DNA of 37,663 nucleotides from DATIHQ01 sp035480535. Lineage in GTDB: Bacteria > Chlamydiota > Chlamydiia > Chlamydiales > SM23-39. Numbering within the stretch: position 1 is the stretch's first letter; each line of letters begins with the position of its first letter. The position numbers were made by a program, and so were the translations under genes. Below are positions 23,558 to 30,136 of the stretch, in pieces. Under the pieces are notes generated by a model. It was not told the DNA's origin and searched no databases. It saw nothing but the letters and a program-made list of their open reading frames with translations. The DNA lies in NCBI GenBank assembly GCA_035480535.1, contig DATIHQ010000079.1, positions 1-37,663 of the forward strand, written 5' to 3'.

Positions 23558-25042
23558 ATGACAAATATTATACCAAAATACTCTCTACAATTTATCAAAG
23601 AAGATTTCTCGGCTCGTGAGGATGCGGAAAAACTTCCGATTTCAAATAAAACTTTAACGCCTGCTGATGCCCCCATCCCCCCTAAAGTTCTCTACATTAT
23701 TGAGGGAATCGCCAGAGATTATATGTTCAATTTTGGGAACCAATCTAAAGATGTCGAATCTGCCCGTCTTTCTCTTTCGGCAGATCAAGGAATCGCCATT
23801 CAATCGTGTTCCGATTCTAGAATAGACGATAGGCTTAAAGTATATCTCACGAGTGTTGCAATAGTTGAAGAGGAAGCTAGAGCACTCGGTCTTCTCGGAA
23901 TAAAGAGAGTGGAACCTCAGGAAGAGGATATCAAACAAGCCCGGGAGCGTTTTAAGGACGCAAAAGTGCTGTATCTCGATCCCTGGTGCTTCCAGTTTCA
24001 TCGAGTCGGTCTGAAGAAACCACTCTTGCTCGATTTAGAAATGACACAAAGGGAGGTTATAGGCAAAGGCGCCGGTTTGACGTCCGCTCCCCTCCGTTAT
24101 CCCCACCTATTGAAAGATCTTTCGAATCGTCTCAAAAAGGATAGCAAAATCTGCATCGTGGGGCCAGGCCTTGTGGAAGAAGAAAATGCCCCTCTTTTTT
24201 CGCCCCAATTCGCCGAAATTTATTCTCTCTTTCCCAATGGAACATTCTTATTGTTGGACAATGACCCGCATGCCCTGAAACTCATGGAACAGCAATTCCA
24301 TAAGTGTAAGTTTGCCGCCTATGACCCATACATGCTCCGCCATTATGCAGTGAGAGATTCTCAGAATTTTAAACCAAATAGAACGTATCAAAAACTATTC
24401 GACTCGATGAAAAAGGTTTTAGCGGAAAAGGCTATCAAACCGGCAAATGCGGCCAATATGCTGGCAGGGGTTGGATCCCCAGAACGGATGCTCCTCAAGA
24501 TCTCCCCCGAAAAGATCGAAATCAGGGATTTTGATATCAGGATATCTCACTTCAGAAATGAAGAGAAATTCGACGCAATGGTTGCTACCATGGCATTTGG
24601 TAACGCTTTTTCAGATGAGCTGAAAAAAGATGTCGCCCATAACTTTTTCCCTCATCTGCAGAGATTCTTAGGGGCCCTTAATGAAAATGGCTCTCTCTAT
24701 ATCGACAAGATATTCATAGATAGTTTCTTGAAACATTACCCGATCGAGAAAGCGATCCGGTATCTTGCACTTCTTGTTGGAAACCGATTGGTCATCCAAG
24801 AGATTCCCATCTCTGGTTTTCAGCCTCGAATCAAAGCGGTCTTAGGTGTAATTGACTCGGCGACCATCAGCAGCATCCAAAAATATGGAGATAGAATGAC
24901 GAATATCACGACCTCTTCACTAATCGTGATCACGCGAACACCCGAAAAAATCCAAGCCACCCAAGAAGACTTGGAAGCGCTTGAAATCGAACTGATTCCT
25001 ACGAACGAAGACTCGAAAGAAAGCCCTATTCAACCTCTTTGA
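23558..25042 (+). CDS. unknown protein with Rossmann/methyltransferase-like segment, in an inserted fragment
   Basis: 494 residues, not recognised. Seen: in the middle, K-I-C-I-V-G-P-G-L-V-E-E (about 205-216) followed by F-L-L-L-D-N-D-P-H-A-L-K-L-M looks like motifs I and II of a class I SAM-dependent methyltransferase. F-D-A-M-V-A-T-M-A-F-G-N-A-F and later N-G-S-L-Y-I-D-K-I-F could be motifs IV and V. The N-terminal ~190 residues (P-P-K-V-L-Y-I-I-E-G-I-A-R-D-Y) and the acidic C-terminus match nothing I know. No signal peptide. It runs against the surrounding minus-strand operon, has its own promoter, and sits between 24-bp direct repeats, so it appears to be an insertion into the MFS-HlyD operon. 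Confidence 0.65.
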   Translation: MTNIIPKYSLQFIKEDFSAREDAEKLPISNKTLTPADAPIPPKVLYIIEGIARDYMFNFGNQSKDVESARLSLSADQGIAIQSCSDSRIDDRLKVYLTSVAIVEEEARALGLLGIKRVEPQEEDIKQARERFKDAKVLYLDPWCFQFHRVGLKKPLLLDLEMTQREVIGKGAGLTSAPLRYPHLLKDLSNRLKKDSKICIVGPGLVEEENAPLFSPQFAEIYSLFPNGTFLLLDNDPHALKLMEQQFHKCKFAAYDPYMLRHYAVRDSQNFKPNRTYQKLFDSMKKVLAEKAIKPANAANMLAGVGSPERMLLKISPEKIEIRDFDIRISHFRNEEKFDAMVATMAFGNAFSDELKKDVAHNFFPHLQRFLGALNENGSLYIDKIFIDSFLKHYPIEKAIRYLALLVGNRLVIQEIPISGFQPRIKAVLGVIDSATISSIQKYGDRMTNITTSSLIVITRTPEKIQATQEDLEALEIELIPTNEDSKESPIQPL

Positions 25043-25057
25043 AGCCCTCTTCTATTC

Positions 25058-25081
25058 ACTCAGCGATCTTTCAAGGTAAAA
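25058..25081 (+). repeat. 24-bp direct repeat, right copy (3' end of MFS gene)
   Basis: Partner of 23434-23457 and part of the intact MFS reading frame, including its TGA. The two copies bound a 1.6-kb segment carrying one gene. Confidence 0.85.
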
Positions 25082-26271
25082 TAGAGAATGACCGCAATCA
25101 GGCTGGCTCCTGCGCCAAGTAAAAAGGGAAGAGAAGAAGAGGCGTGAAAGGCAATGCCCCCAATGACTGGAGCGATCGCCATCGCTAACGATTGGATCGA
25201 TTGGCTGATGCCCAGAATTTTTCCCTGCATTTCGCGAGGAGCCGTATCGGAAATCAAACTGGTGCAAAGAGGCCAGGCTAGACCTCCTATCATTACACAA
25301 ATTCCTAGGACTGAGATAACGCCATAAATGTGTGTGGGGAAAATAACAAGCCCGCAAAAAGCGGTGAACGCAATGAGGCAAAATTCAAGGACTCGCAGCG
25401 GGGGGAAATAGTGGACGAGCATTTTATTTAAATAGCCTGATCCAATGGCCCAACAAATTCCCATGTATAGGGCTAAATCGCCAATATCGGAATTGGTAAA
25501 CAGGAAGTCTTCGACAACGAGGACGGGAGTGAATTGAAAGAGAATGGTCCATGCGAAGAGGAATAAGAAATAGACGCCGTAAATCCGCTTGATTTTTTCT
25601 GTTTTCAGAGCCGTTTTGATGTGGCCGAAAGATTCGAAAAAATTAAACTGGACGTCTGGATGTGTTTCAAAGGTCTCTGTGAACCCAAAAATAATGAAAA
25701 GAAAGTTAAAGAGACTCAATGCGGACGCGATCCAGAGAGGAAGATTGGGGGTGAAGGAAGAATAGATAGTGGAATCGGATAGCTTTCCTCCGACAAACGC
25801 TCCTAAGATAAAGGAAAGTCCCGCAATCACTGAAAGATAGCCAAAATTTTTCGCCTTATTTTTCCCATCGCTTAAATCGCTCACGCAGGCAAGGCAGATC
25901 GACATGTTGCTTGCAAAAAGACCCGTGATGAGGCGTCCCACAAAAAGCAAATATAAATTCTGGATCTGCATGCTCCAGGCGCTTAACCCAAGCCCAATGA
26001 AGGTGAAGAATACGCTTAAGAGCAGGGCTTTTTTTCGGCCGTGGCGATCTGCATATTCCCCGATTAGGGGCGCTCCCAAAAATTGTCCAAAAGAGAATGC
26101 CATGAGGAAAAAACCCAAGAGAGTCGTCCGGGTGGCTTCTGAAAGAGTGTGAGAGAAATTAGCTGGATCGAGAAAATAAGGCGCGAAAATGGGAAAAACA
26201 ATCGACCAACTTAAGTTATCGATAAAGAACGTAAAGAAGATGGCCGAGAGAGAGAGCTTTTTTTTATGCAT
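25060..26271 (-). CDS. major facilitator superfamily transporter (TetA/drug-efflux type)
   Basis: Inner-membrane MFS permease, 403 residues with about 12 hydrophobic segments. Seen: F-I-D-N-L-S-W-S-I-V-F-P-I in helix 1, and the MFS motif A loop G-E-Y-A-D-R-H-G-R-K-K-A-L between helices 2 and 3 (about 74-86). The pseudo-symmetric motif in the second half, preceding M-Q-G-K-I-L-G-I-S-Q-S, fits drug/H+ antiporters. Substrate unknown. It starts four bases after ung ends, and the ancestral downstream genes were the small coiled-coil and HlyD genes, which suggests a two-part efflux pump. Its last codons are duplicated at 23434-23457. Confidence 0.87.
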   Translation of the reverse strand: MHKKKLSLSAIFFTFFIDNLSWSIVFPIFAPYFLDPANFSHTLSEATRTTLLGFFLMAFSFGQFLGAPLIGEYADRHGRKKALLLSVFFTFIGLGLSAWSMQIQNLYLLFVGRLITGLFASNMSICLACVSDLSDGKNKAKNFGYLSVIAGLSFILGAFVGGKLSDSTIYSSFTPNLPLWIASALSLFNFLFIIFGFTETFETHPDVQFNFFESFGHIKTALKTEKIKRIYGVYFLFLFAWTILFQFTPVLVVEDFLFTNSDIGDLALYMGICWAIGSGYLNKMLVHYFPPLRVLEFCLIAFTAFCGLVIFPTHIYGVISVLGICVMIGGLAWPLCTSLISDTAPREMQGKILGISQSIQSLAMAIAPVIGGIAFHASSSLPFLLGAGASLIAVILYFTLKDR

Positions 26272-26275
26272 AATG

Positions 26276-26980
26276 TCAGTCGATCTTCCATTGGATGGGC
26301 TTTTCCCCGATCTTTTTCAGAAACTCATTCACCTTTGAAAAGTGGCGGCAGCCTAAAAATCCCGAATAGGCCGAGAGAGGAGAGGGGTGGGGCGCCGTTA
26401 AAGCGAGGTGTTGCGAAGCGGCTGCGCACGATTCAATGTGTTGAAATTTCTCCAGTGCTGATTTTCCCCAGAGGAGAAAGGCGATCGGTTTTTTGCGAGC
26501 GCAAAGAAGCTGCACCACCCGGTCGGTAAAGATCTCCCACCCTTTTCCATGGTGGGATTTGGGCTCATTGGCCCTCACAGTCAGCGTTGCATTCAAAAGA
26601 AGCACCCCTTGTTTGGCCCAATCGCTTAAACACCCATGTTTGGGGGGCTCGATTCCTAAGTCATCTTTGAGCTCTTTAAAAATATTTTGCAGCGATGGCG
26701 GCTGCGGAACGCCCTTCGGCACGCTGAAAGAGAGTCCCTGCGCCTGGCCGGGTCCGTGATAGGGGTCTTGCCCCATGATGACCACTTTAACCTGATCAAA
26801 CGGCGTTTGGCAAAAAGCATTAAAGATCAGCTCAAACGGGGGGTAAACCTCCACCTTGGAGGCATATTCCCCCGCTAGAAAGGCCTCCAATTGCTTCATG
26901 TAGGGCTTTTCAAACTCTTCTTGAAGCAGGCCAAGCCAAGAGGCATCCATGTAAGCAGTTTTTTCAGCTAGAAGCGCCAT
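26276..26980 (-). CDS. ung: uracil-DNA glycosylase, family 1
   Basis: Removes uracil from DNA to start base-excision repair; 234 residues, normal length. Seen: water-activating motif V-V-I-M-G-Q-D-P-Y-H-G at 66-76 (catalytic Asp72), L-L-L-N-A-T-L-T-V-R (127-136) for uracil recognition with the Asn, and the minor-groove loop H-P-S-P-L-S at 198-203. The N-terminus W-L-G-L-L-Q-E-E-F-E-K-P-Y is typical. Start: first ATG at 26980; an alternative ATG lies ten codons in. Head gene of the minus-strand unit running into the MFS gene, divergent from the small gene at 27080. Confidence 0.96.
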   Translation of the reverse strand: MALLAEKTAYMDASWLGLLQEEFEKPYMKQLEAFLAGEYASKVEVYPPFELIFNAFCQTPFDQVKVVIMGQDPYHGPGQAQGLSFSVPKGVPQPPSLQNIFKELKDDLGIEPPKHGCLSDWAKQGVLLLNATLTVRANEPKSHHGKGWEIFTDRVVQLLCARKKPIAFLLWGKSALEKFQHIESCAAASQHLALTAPHPSPLSAYSGFLGCRHFSKVNEFLKKIGEKPIQWKID

Positions 26981-27026
26981 AATGGGGAAAGGTTAGCAGC
27001 CAATGAGTTTTTTTGGAACTCGTATA

Positions 27027-27056
27027 TTGACAGAAAGAATTGAGAGGGTCTACCAT
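27027..27056 (+). promoter_or_regulatory. promoter of the small gene and tRNA-Pro
   Basis: Perfect -35 TTGACA (27027-27032), 18-base spacer, -10 TACCAT (27051-27056, 4 of 6). It would transcribe the 95-residue gene and the overlapping tRNA. It sits in the 99-base divergent spacer after ung. Confidence 0.5.
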
Positions 27057-27079
27057 TTACCCTTTTACTGGAGTTCCCC

Positions 27080-27367
27080 TTGAAAAATTTGGCTGAGAAT
27101 AACGTCATTCGATTTACGAACGTGACCCGCAAGAAAGACTCGATCTATGCAAATTTTAAAGTAAAGGGGCTCCGCAACGGGGTCGTTTTCTCCGCCTCCA
27201 TTTCTGTCGACATCAGCGCGCTTGAGCTGCATCCAGGGGACTCTCTGGAAAAGATTGTTGAAGAATGCGCTCGGCATGGGGTGAAAGAGTTTAAAAAAGC
27301 TGATTTTCAATTTGAGGGCATTGCCGCCGTCGGCGCCGATTATCTGGGTGTAGCGCAGCTTGGCTAG
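27080..27367 (+). CDS. small conserved-type protein overlapping tRNA-Pro
   Basis: 95 residues, function unknown. Seen: N-V-I-R-F-T-N-V-T-R-K-K-D-S-I-Y-A-N-F and a C-terminal alpha/beta part with L-H-P-G-D-S-L-E-K-I-V-E-E-C. The start is TTG at 27080, supported by GGAG at 27070-27073 with six-base spacing. The last eight codons (Y-L-G-V-A-Q-L-G plus TAG) coincide with the 5' part of the tRNA gene; the stop codon is in the tRNA D arm. Next to ung, where I recall a similarly small gene in Chlamydia (not verified). Confidence 0.7.
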   Translation: MKNLAENNVIRFTNVTRKKDSIYANFKVKGLRNGVVFSASISVDISALELHPGDSLEKIVEECARHGVKEFKKADFQFEGIAAVGADYLGVAQLG

Positions 27368-27418
27368 CGCGTTTGCATGGGGTGCAAGAGGTCGTAGGTT
27401 CAAATCCTATCACCCAGA
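27344..27418 (+). tRNA. tRNA-Pro (anticodon GGG)
   Basis: Full cloverleaf: acceptor CTGGGTG (27344-27350) pairs with CACCCAG (27411-27417), then discriminator A. D stem GCGC/GCGC; anticodon stem TTTGC (27372-27376)/GCAAG (27384-27388) with loop ATGGGGT and anticodon GGG at 27379-27381. T arm GTAGG-TTCAAAT-CCTAT. The loop context CATGGGGTG equals that of bacterial tRNA-Pro(GGG). CCA is not encoded. A run of eight T (27419-27426) follows directly and may end transcription. Confidence 0.96.
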
Positions 27419-27441
27419 TTTTTTTTATCAGGATCTCAACG

Positions 27442-28311
27442 ATGTTTAGAAACATGTTAAAATTTTTTCTTCTGCTAACGATTACTTGTATGCGCTTTAT
27501 TCTTGCAGCTGAAAAAACCACCCCTTTTATGCTCGAATCCTCATGCCTCCTTGAATTGCTCGAACCTGATGAGTATAAAATCGCATGGCCCCCTTTTAAA
27601 GATTTTCAGATCAATAATCCAATGCTTTACCTAATTCTCGAAAAGAGAGGGGCCGGTAACGTTTTAACCGATAGTAAAATAAATCCTTCTTTTGTCCTAG
27701 TTTATAACCCAGCTTCCTACACATTTTTGGGTGGTGAATTGGATCAAGTTTCATTGCAAACAGTATCCGCTTATTTGAAGACGCTTCCTAAAGTGTGTTT
27801 AGCATGTCCGACTGGTTGGAAATACAGGCCGTTTTTTGAGAAAGAAGGGTTTACTCCTGTTGACCGAATTCAGTTCCGAAGAGCTAAAAGTTTGGTTAAG
27901 GTACATGAGTGGAAAAGTCAACTGCCTCCTGAATACAATATTAGCAAAATTGAAAAGAAAAACTTCGATCAATGTAAATGGCAGCCTATTCTTCTTAGTT
28001 TTTATGGCGATGAAAAACGATTTTTTGATCAGACAGTGGGATTTTGTTTGTCAGACGAAAATGGATGCGTGGTCAGTGAATCACACGCTTTAATCTCCAC
28101 GGGAAAGGCTGAGATTGGAGTTTTTACAGATGAAAATTATCGAGGGAAAAACTTGGGAACCATTGTTTGTGCCTTCATGCTGGATTACTGCTATGCCCAT
28201 GATCTTGAACCCTTTTGGAGTTGCAATCAAACCAACCCCGCTTCCGCCTCAGTAGCTAAAAAACTCGGATTTGAGGAAGAGCTTCGGTATATATTCCTAA
28301 AATGGCCATAG
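27442..28311 (+). CDS. GNAT-family acetyltransferase with N-terminal hydrophobic segment
   Basis: 289 residues. Seen: GNAT acetyl-CoA motif E-N-Y-R-G-K-N-L-G-T-I-V with the R-x-x-G-x-[GL] pattern, then L-D-Y-C-Y-A-H-D-L-E-P-F-W-S-C-N-Q and the closing N-P-A-S-A-S-V-A-K-K-L-G-F-E. The layout fits the GNAT type whose C-terminal half is catalytic. Substrate unknown. The N-terminus (M-F-R-N-M-L-K-F-F-L-L-L-T-I-T-C-M-R-F-I-L-A-A) looks like a signal peptide or anchor, unusual for an acetyl-CoA enzyme. Start: ATG 27442 with AGGA eight bases upstream; the frame opens within the tRNA at 27373, which is not credible. A later start (M-L-E-S-S) would remove the hydrophobic part. Confidence 0.75.
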   Translation: MFRNMLKFFLLLTITCMRFILAAEKTTPFMLESSCLLELLEPDEYKIAWPPFKDFQINNPMLYLILEKRGAGNVLTDSKINPSFVLVYNPASYTFLGGELDQVSLQTVSAYLKTLPKVCLACPTGWKYRPFFEKEGFTPVDRIQFRRAKSLVKVHEWKSQLPPEYNISKIEKKNFDQCKWQPILLSFYGDEKRFFDQTVGFCLSDENGCVVSESHALISTGKAEIGVFTDENYRGKNLGTIVCAFMLDYCYAHDLEPFWSCNQTNPASASVAKKLGFEEELRYIFLKWP

Positions 28312-28353
28312 AATCTCGGACGTAGATCGGCTTGGCCTGCAGCTTGAGCTTCT

Positions 28354-28397
28354 GACAAAACTCATCTTGCCGGCGCCGGCAAGGAGATGCTTTTGTC
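28354..28397. terminator. strong hairpin after the GNAT gene
   Basis: An 18-bp perfect palindrome (CTTGCCGGC and its complement, about 28366-28383) is embedded in a longer imperfect stem ending GACAAAA/TTTTGTC (28354-28360 and 28391-28397). The right arm ends with TTTTGTC, so it may act as a terminator for the GNAT gene, or as a bidirectional structural element. Confidence 0.5.
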
Positions 28398-28486
28398 GTG
28401 GGTAATTTCCATAGGCAATTTCGTGGCGTAAAATGAGACGGGGATGATAGGGTTGATAACCAAAAAATTTTGAAAAGGAGGTTTCA

Positions 28487-28864
28487 ATGGCTGGTTTCGT
28501 TTCTGCTTATAATAAACCTGCGAACTACTTGAGTTTTGATGGTCGAATCGATTTTGCCCATCCTTCTCCGACTGAGATTCAACAACATCTAAATAGCTAT
28601 AATTCCAAAAAACTCGCAACTCTTGCTGCATCTGTAAAGGCAGCCGCAGAACTTCTGCGTGGAATCCTAAAATGGGCAGAGGGGCCAAAACCTAGCGCCG
28701 ATGAAATACTCGCCGATGATGGACATCGAAGGTTGCAATGTTTTTACTTTTCGCCTCTCAAAAAACAAAGCCTTAAGAACTCTTTAGAAAGAGAAAACCG
28801 CGTTCTTGGCGAGATTCGTAGCCGAATGGCTGAGTTTCCGCAAAAATTAGACTTTTTGCAATAA
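28487..28864 (+). CDS. small helical protein of unknown function
   Basis: 125 residues, not recognised. Seen: H-P-S-P-T-E-I-Q-Q-H-L-N-S-Y followed by Ala/Lys/Leu-rich helices (K-L-A-T-L-A-A-S-V-K-A-A-A-E-L-L) and a basic helical C-terminus. A near-perfect ribosome-binding site AAGGAGG (28475-28481) six bases before the ATG strongly supports translation. Its 3' end overlaps the convergent methyltransferase gene by 18 bases. No signal peptide or membrane helix. Confidence 0.65.
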   Translation: MAGFVSAYNKPANYLSFDGRIDFAHPSPTEIQQHLNSYNSKKLATLAASVKAAAELLRGILKWAEGPKPSADEILADDGHRRLQCFYFSPLKKQSLKNSLERENRVLGEIRSRMAEFPQKLDFLQ

Positions 28865-29932
28865 GGCGACGATTTCTACGTGATTAGTTCCCGGAAATAA
28901 GAGATAGGCTTGCGTATCTTGGATGGTCCAGCCTGCTTTTTGGAGCCGTTCGCAGTCGCGCTTGAAGCTTTCAAATCCACAACTGATGTAGATGAGGCGA
29001 GAATGGGTGAGCGCGCATAGTTTTTCGAGGATGGTTTTCTCAAGCCCTTTTCGGGGCGGGTCGACAAGGATGAGGCTGTTGTCTGGAATGGGGGCGCAAT
29101 TGGCGTTGATGCAATGGTAGGTGTAGCGCTTTTGCTCGTGCTGAGGGAGTTGTTTGAGAGTTTCGAGGAAGGAGAGGTGGGCGAAGGGGTTGTTTTCGAT
29201 GAGAGTGGCGGGGTTGGGCAGCGATAGGGCGATGGCGCCGACGCCTGCATAGAGTTCGAGAAGGGGTTCGTTGGGAGGGATCCAGGTGGCGATCTTTTGG
29301 ATCATTTTCTCGAAGAGGGGGAGGTGGGCTTGAGAAAAGGCGCCGGGATGGAAGGCGATGGGGGTGTTGTTGAGGGTTTGCCAGAGGAAGGGCTCGCCGT
29401 GGATGAGCTGCCATTGGTCGCCGAGGATGCGGTTGGTGGGGTCGGGGTGAAAGTTAAGCCAGATGGAGTGCCAGAGGTCGTGTTGGAGGAGGGTGCGGCA
29501 GAAGTCTTGGAGGTGGGTTTGGTGGTTGAGGATGAGGACGAGTTGGATTTTGTGGGTGGCGCGGTCGACAAAGAGTTGGATGTAGCGGAGGAGGCCTGAG
29601 GGGGGATTTTCCTGGTAGGGGGCGATTGGGTGGATGGCGAGAGCTTGCTTGATAAGGGCGACTGCGCGGTTGATGGCGGGGTGGTGGGTGTGGCAGTGGG
29701 GAATGGAGAGGACTTCGTGAGTGTTCTTTTTGAAGAGGCCGATGGCGGGGCCAGGGCGAACGGCGAGCTTGGCTTTATAACGGGTGTGGGCAAATTGGTC
29801 GGCGATGAGGGTGATTTTGTGGTTGAAAAAGTCTTGGATCTCGTCCCAAATGGGGGGATGGAAGATGTTTTCGCCGAGCTCGCAGCCGGAGCAAAGAGAG
29901 AAGTGGGGACAATTGTTCATAAGTGTGTTCAT
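28847..29932 (-). CDS. RlmD/TrmA-type RNA 5-methyluridine methyltransferase
   Basis: SAM-dependent enzyme that methylates C5 of uridine in 23S rRNA or tRNA. Seen: near the N-terminus an Fe-S cluster pattern C-P-H-F-S-L-C-S-G-C (Cys spacing 6 and 3, as in RlmD), with a possible fourth Cys in S-I-P-H-C-H. F-H-P-G-A-F-S-Q-A-H, SAM motif L-L-E-L-Y-A-G-V-G-A-I-A-L-S-L, L-V-D-P-P-R-K-G-L, and catalytic loop Y-I-S-C-G-F-E-S-F-K-R-D with the nucleophile Cys follow; it ends H-V-E-I-V-A-L-L. The N-terminal TRAM domain of RlmD is missing. The frame opens at TTG 29992, but ATG 29932 (M-N-T-L) or 29920 is more likely. Which RNA position it modifies cannot be told. Confidence 0.87.
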   Translation of the reverse strand: MNTLMNNCPHFSLCSGCELGENIFHPPIWDEIQDFFNHKITLIADQFAHTRYKAKLAVRPGPAIGLFKKNTHEVLSIPHCHTHHPAINRAVALIKQALAIHPIAPYQENPPSGLLRYIQLFVDRATHKIQLVLILNHQTHLQDFCRTLLQHDLWHSIWLNFHPDPTNRILGDQWQLIHGEPFLWQTLNNTPIAFHPGAFSQAHLPLFEKMIQKIATWIPPNEPLLELYAGVGAIALSLPNPATLIENNPFAHLSFLETLKQLPQHEQKRYTYHCINANCAPIPDNSLILVDPPRKGLEKTILEKLCALTHSRLIYISCGFESFKRDCERLQKAGWTIQDTQAYLLFPGTNHVEIVALLQKV

Positions 29933-29935
29933 GGG

Positions 29936-30003
29936 TTGTTCAAAAGTTGTCGATTGTTGATAAGGGGGGTGGTTGTGAACAGGTATCGACAAGTTGTGAA
30001 CAA
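29936..30003. promoter_or_regulatory. spaced inverted repeat with DnaA-box-like words upstream of the m5U methyltransferase gene
   Basis: Arms TTGTTCA (29936-29942) and TTGTCGAT (29947-29954) are mirrored exactly by ATCGACAA (29985-29992) and TGAACAA (29997-30003), each pair separated by four unpaired bases. Within and around it, TTGTTCACA (minus strand) and TTATCAACA each differ by one base from the DnaA box TTATNCACA. An AT-rich tract follows at about 30062-30092. It may be an operator, an attenuator or a DnaA-binding cluster. Confidence 0.4.
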
Positions 30004-30119
30004 TTTTTTTTCATAGTTAGGTCTTCGATTCTATCAACATTTCCACAAGAACTGAAGAAGAGGATATTTCTATATATATAAATATCTATATTCTTTGAGG
30101 TGGCAAGAAGAGCGGGTAT

Positions 30120-30128
30120 TGGTATAAT
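30120..30128 (+). promoter_or_regulatory. extended -10 element before the GlmU-like gene
   Basis: TGG-TATAAT fits an extended -10 (TGn-TATAAT), eight bases before the ATG at 30137; no good -35 is visible at 17 bases. If used, the message would be nearly leaderless. Confidence 0.4.
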
Positions 30129-30136
30129 CGGTGTTT

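Noticed and set aside
27373..27441. N-terminal extension of the GNAT gene starting inside tRNA-Pro
   Set aside because: The first 23 codons are tRNA sequence and its T run; the ATG at 27442 has a good ribosome-binding site and begins a hydrophobic segment.
28362..28688. 108-codon minus-strand frame across the palindrome and the 125-residue gene
   Set aside because: The opposite strand has a gene with an AAGGAGG ribosome-binding site; this frame has none.
29933..29992. TTG start at 29992 for the m5U methyltransferase
   Set aside because: The 20 extra residues (Pro/Gln/His-rich) are not family-like and coincide with a regulatory-looking dyad; ATG 29932 is preferred.
28876..30016. Several long open frames on both strands across the RlmD/TrmA-like gene
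   Set aside because: They arise from the strong G/C strand bias of that gene, have low-complexity translations (Gly/Val/Glu or Pro/Ser/Thr) and no ribosome-binding sites; the frame with clear Fe-S and SAM motifs is the real one.
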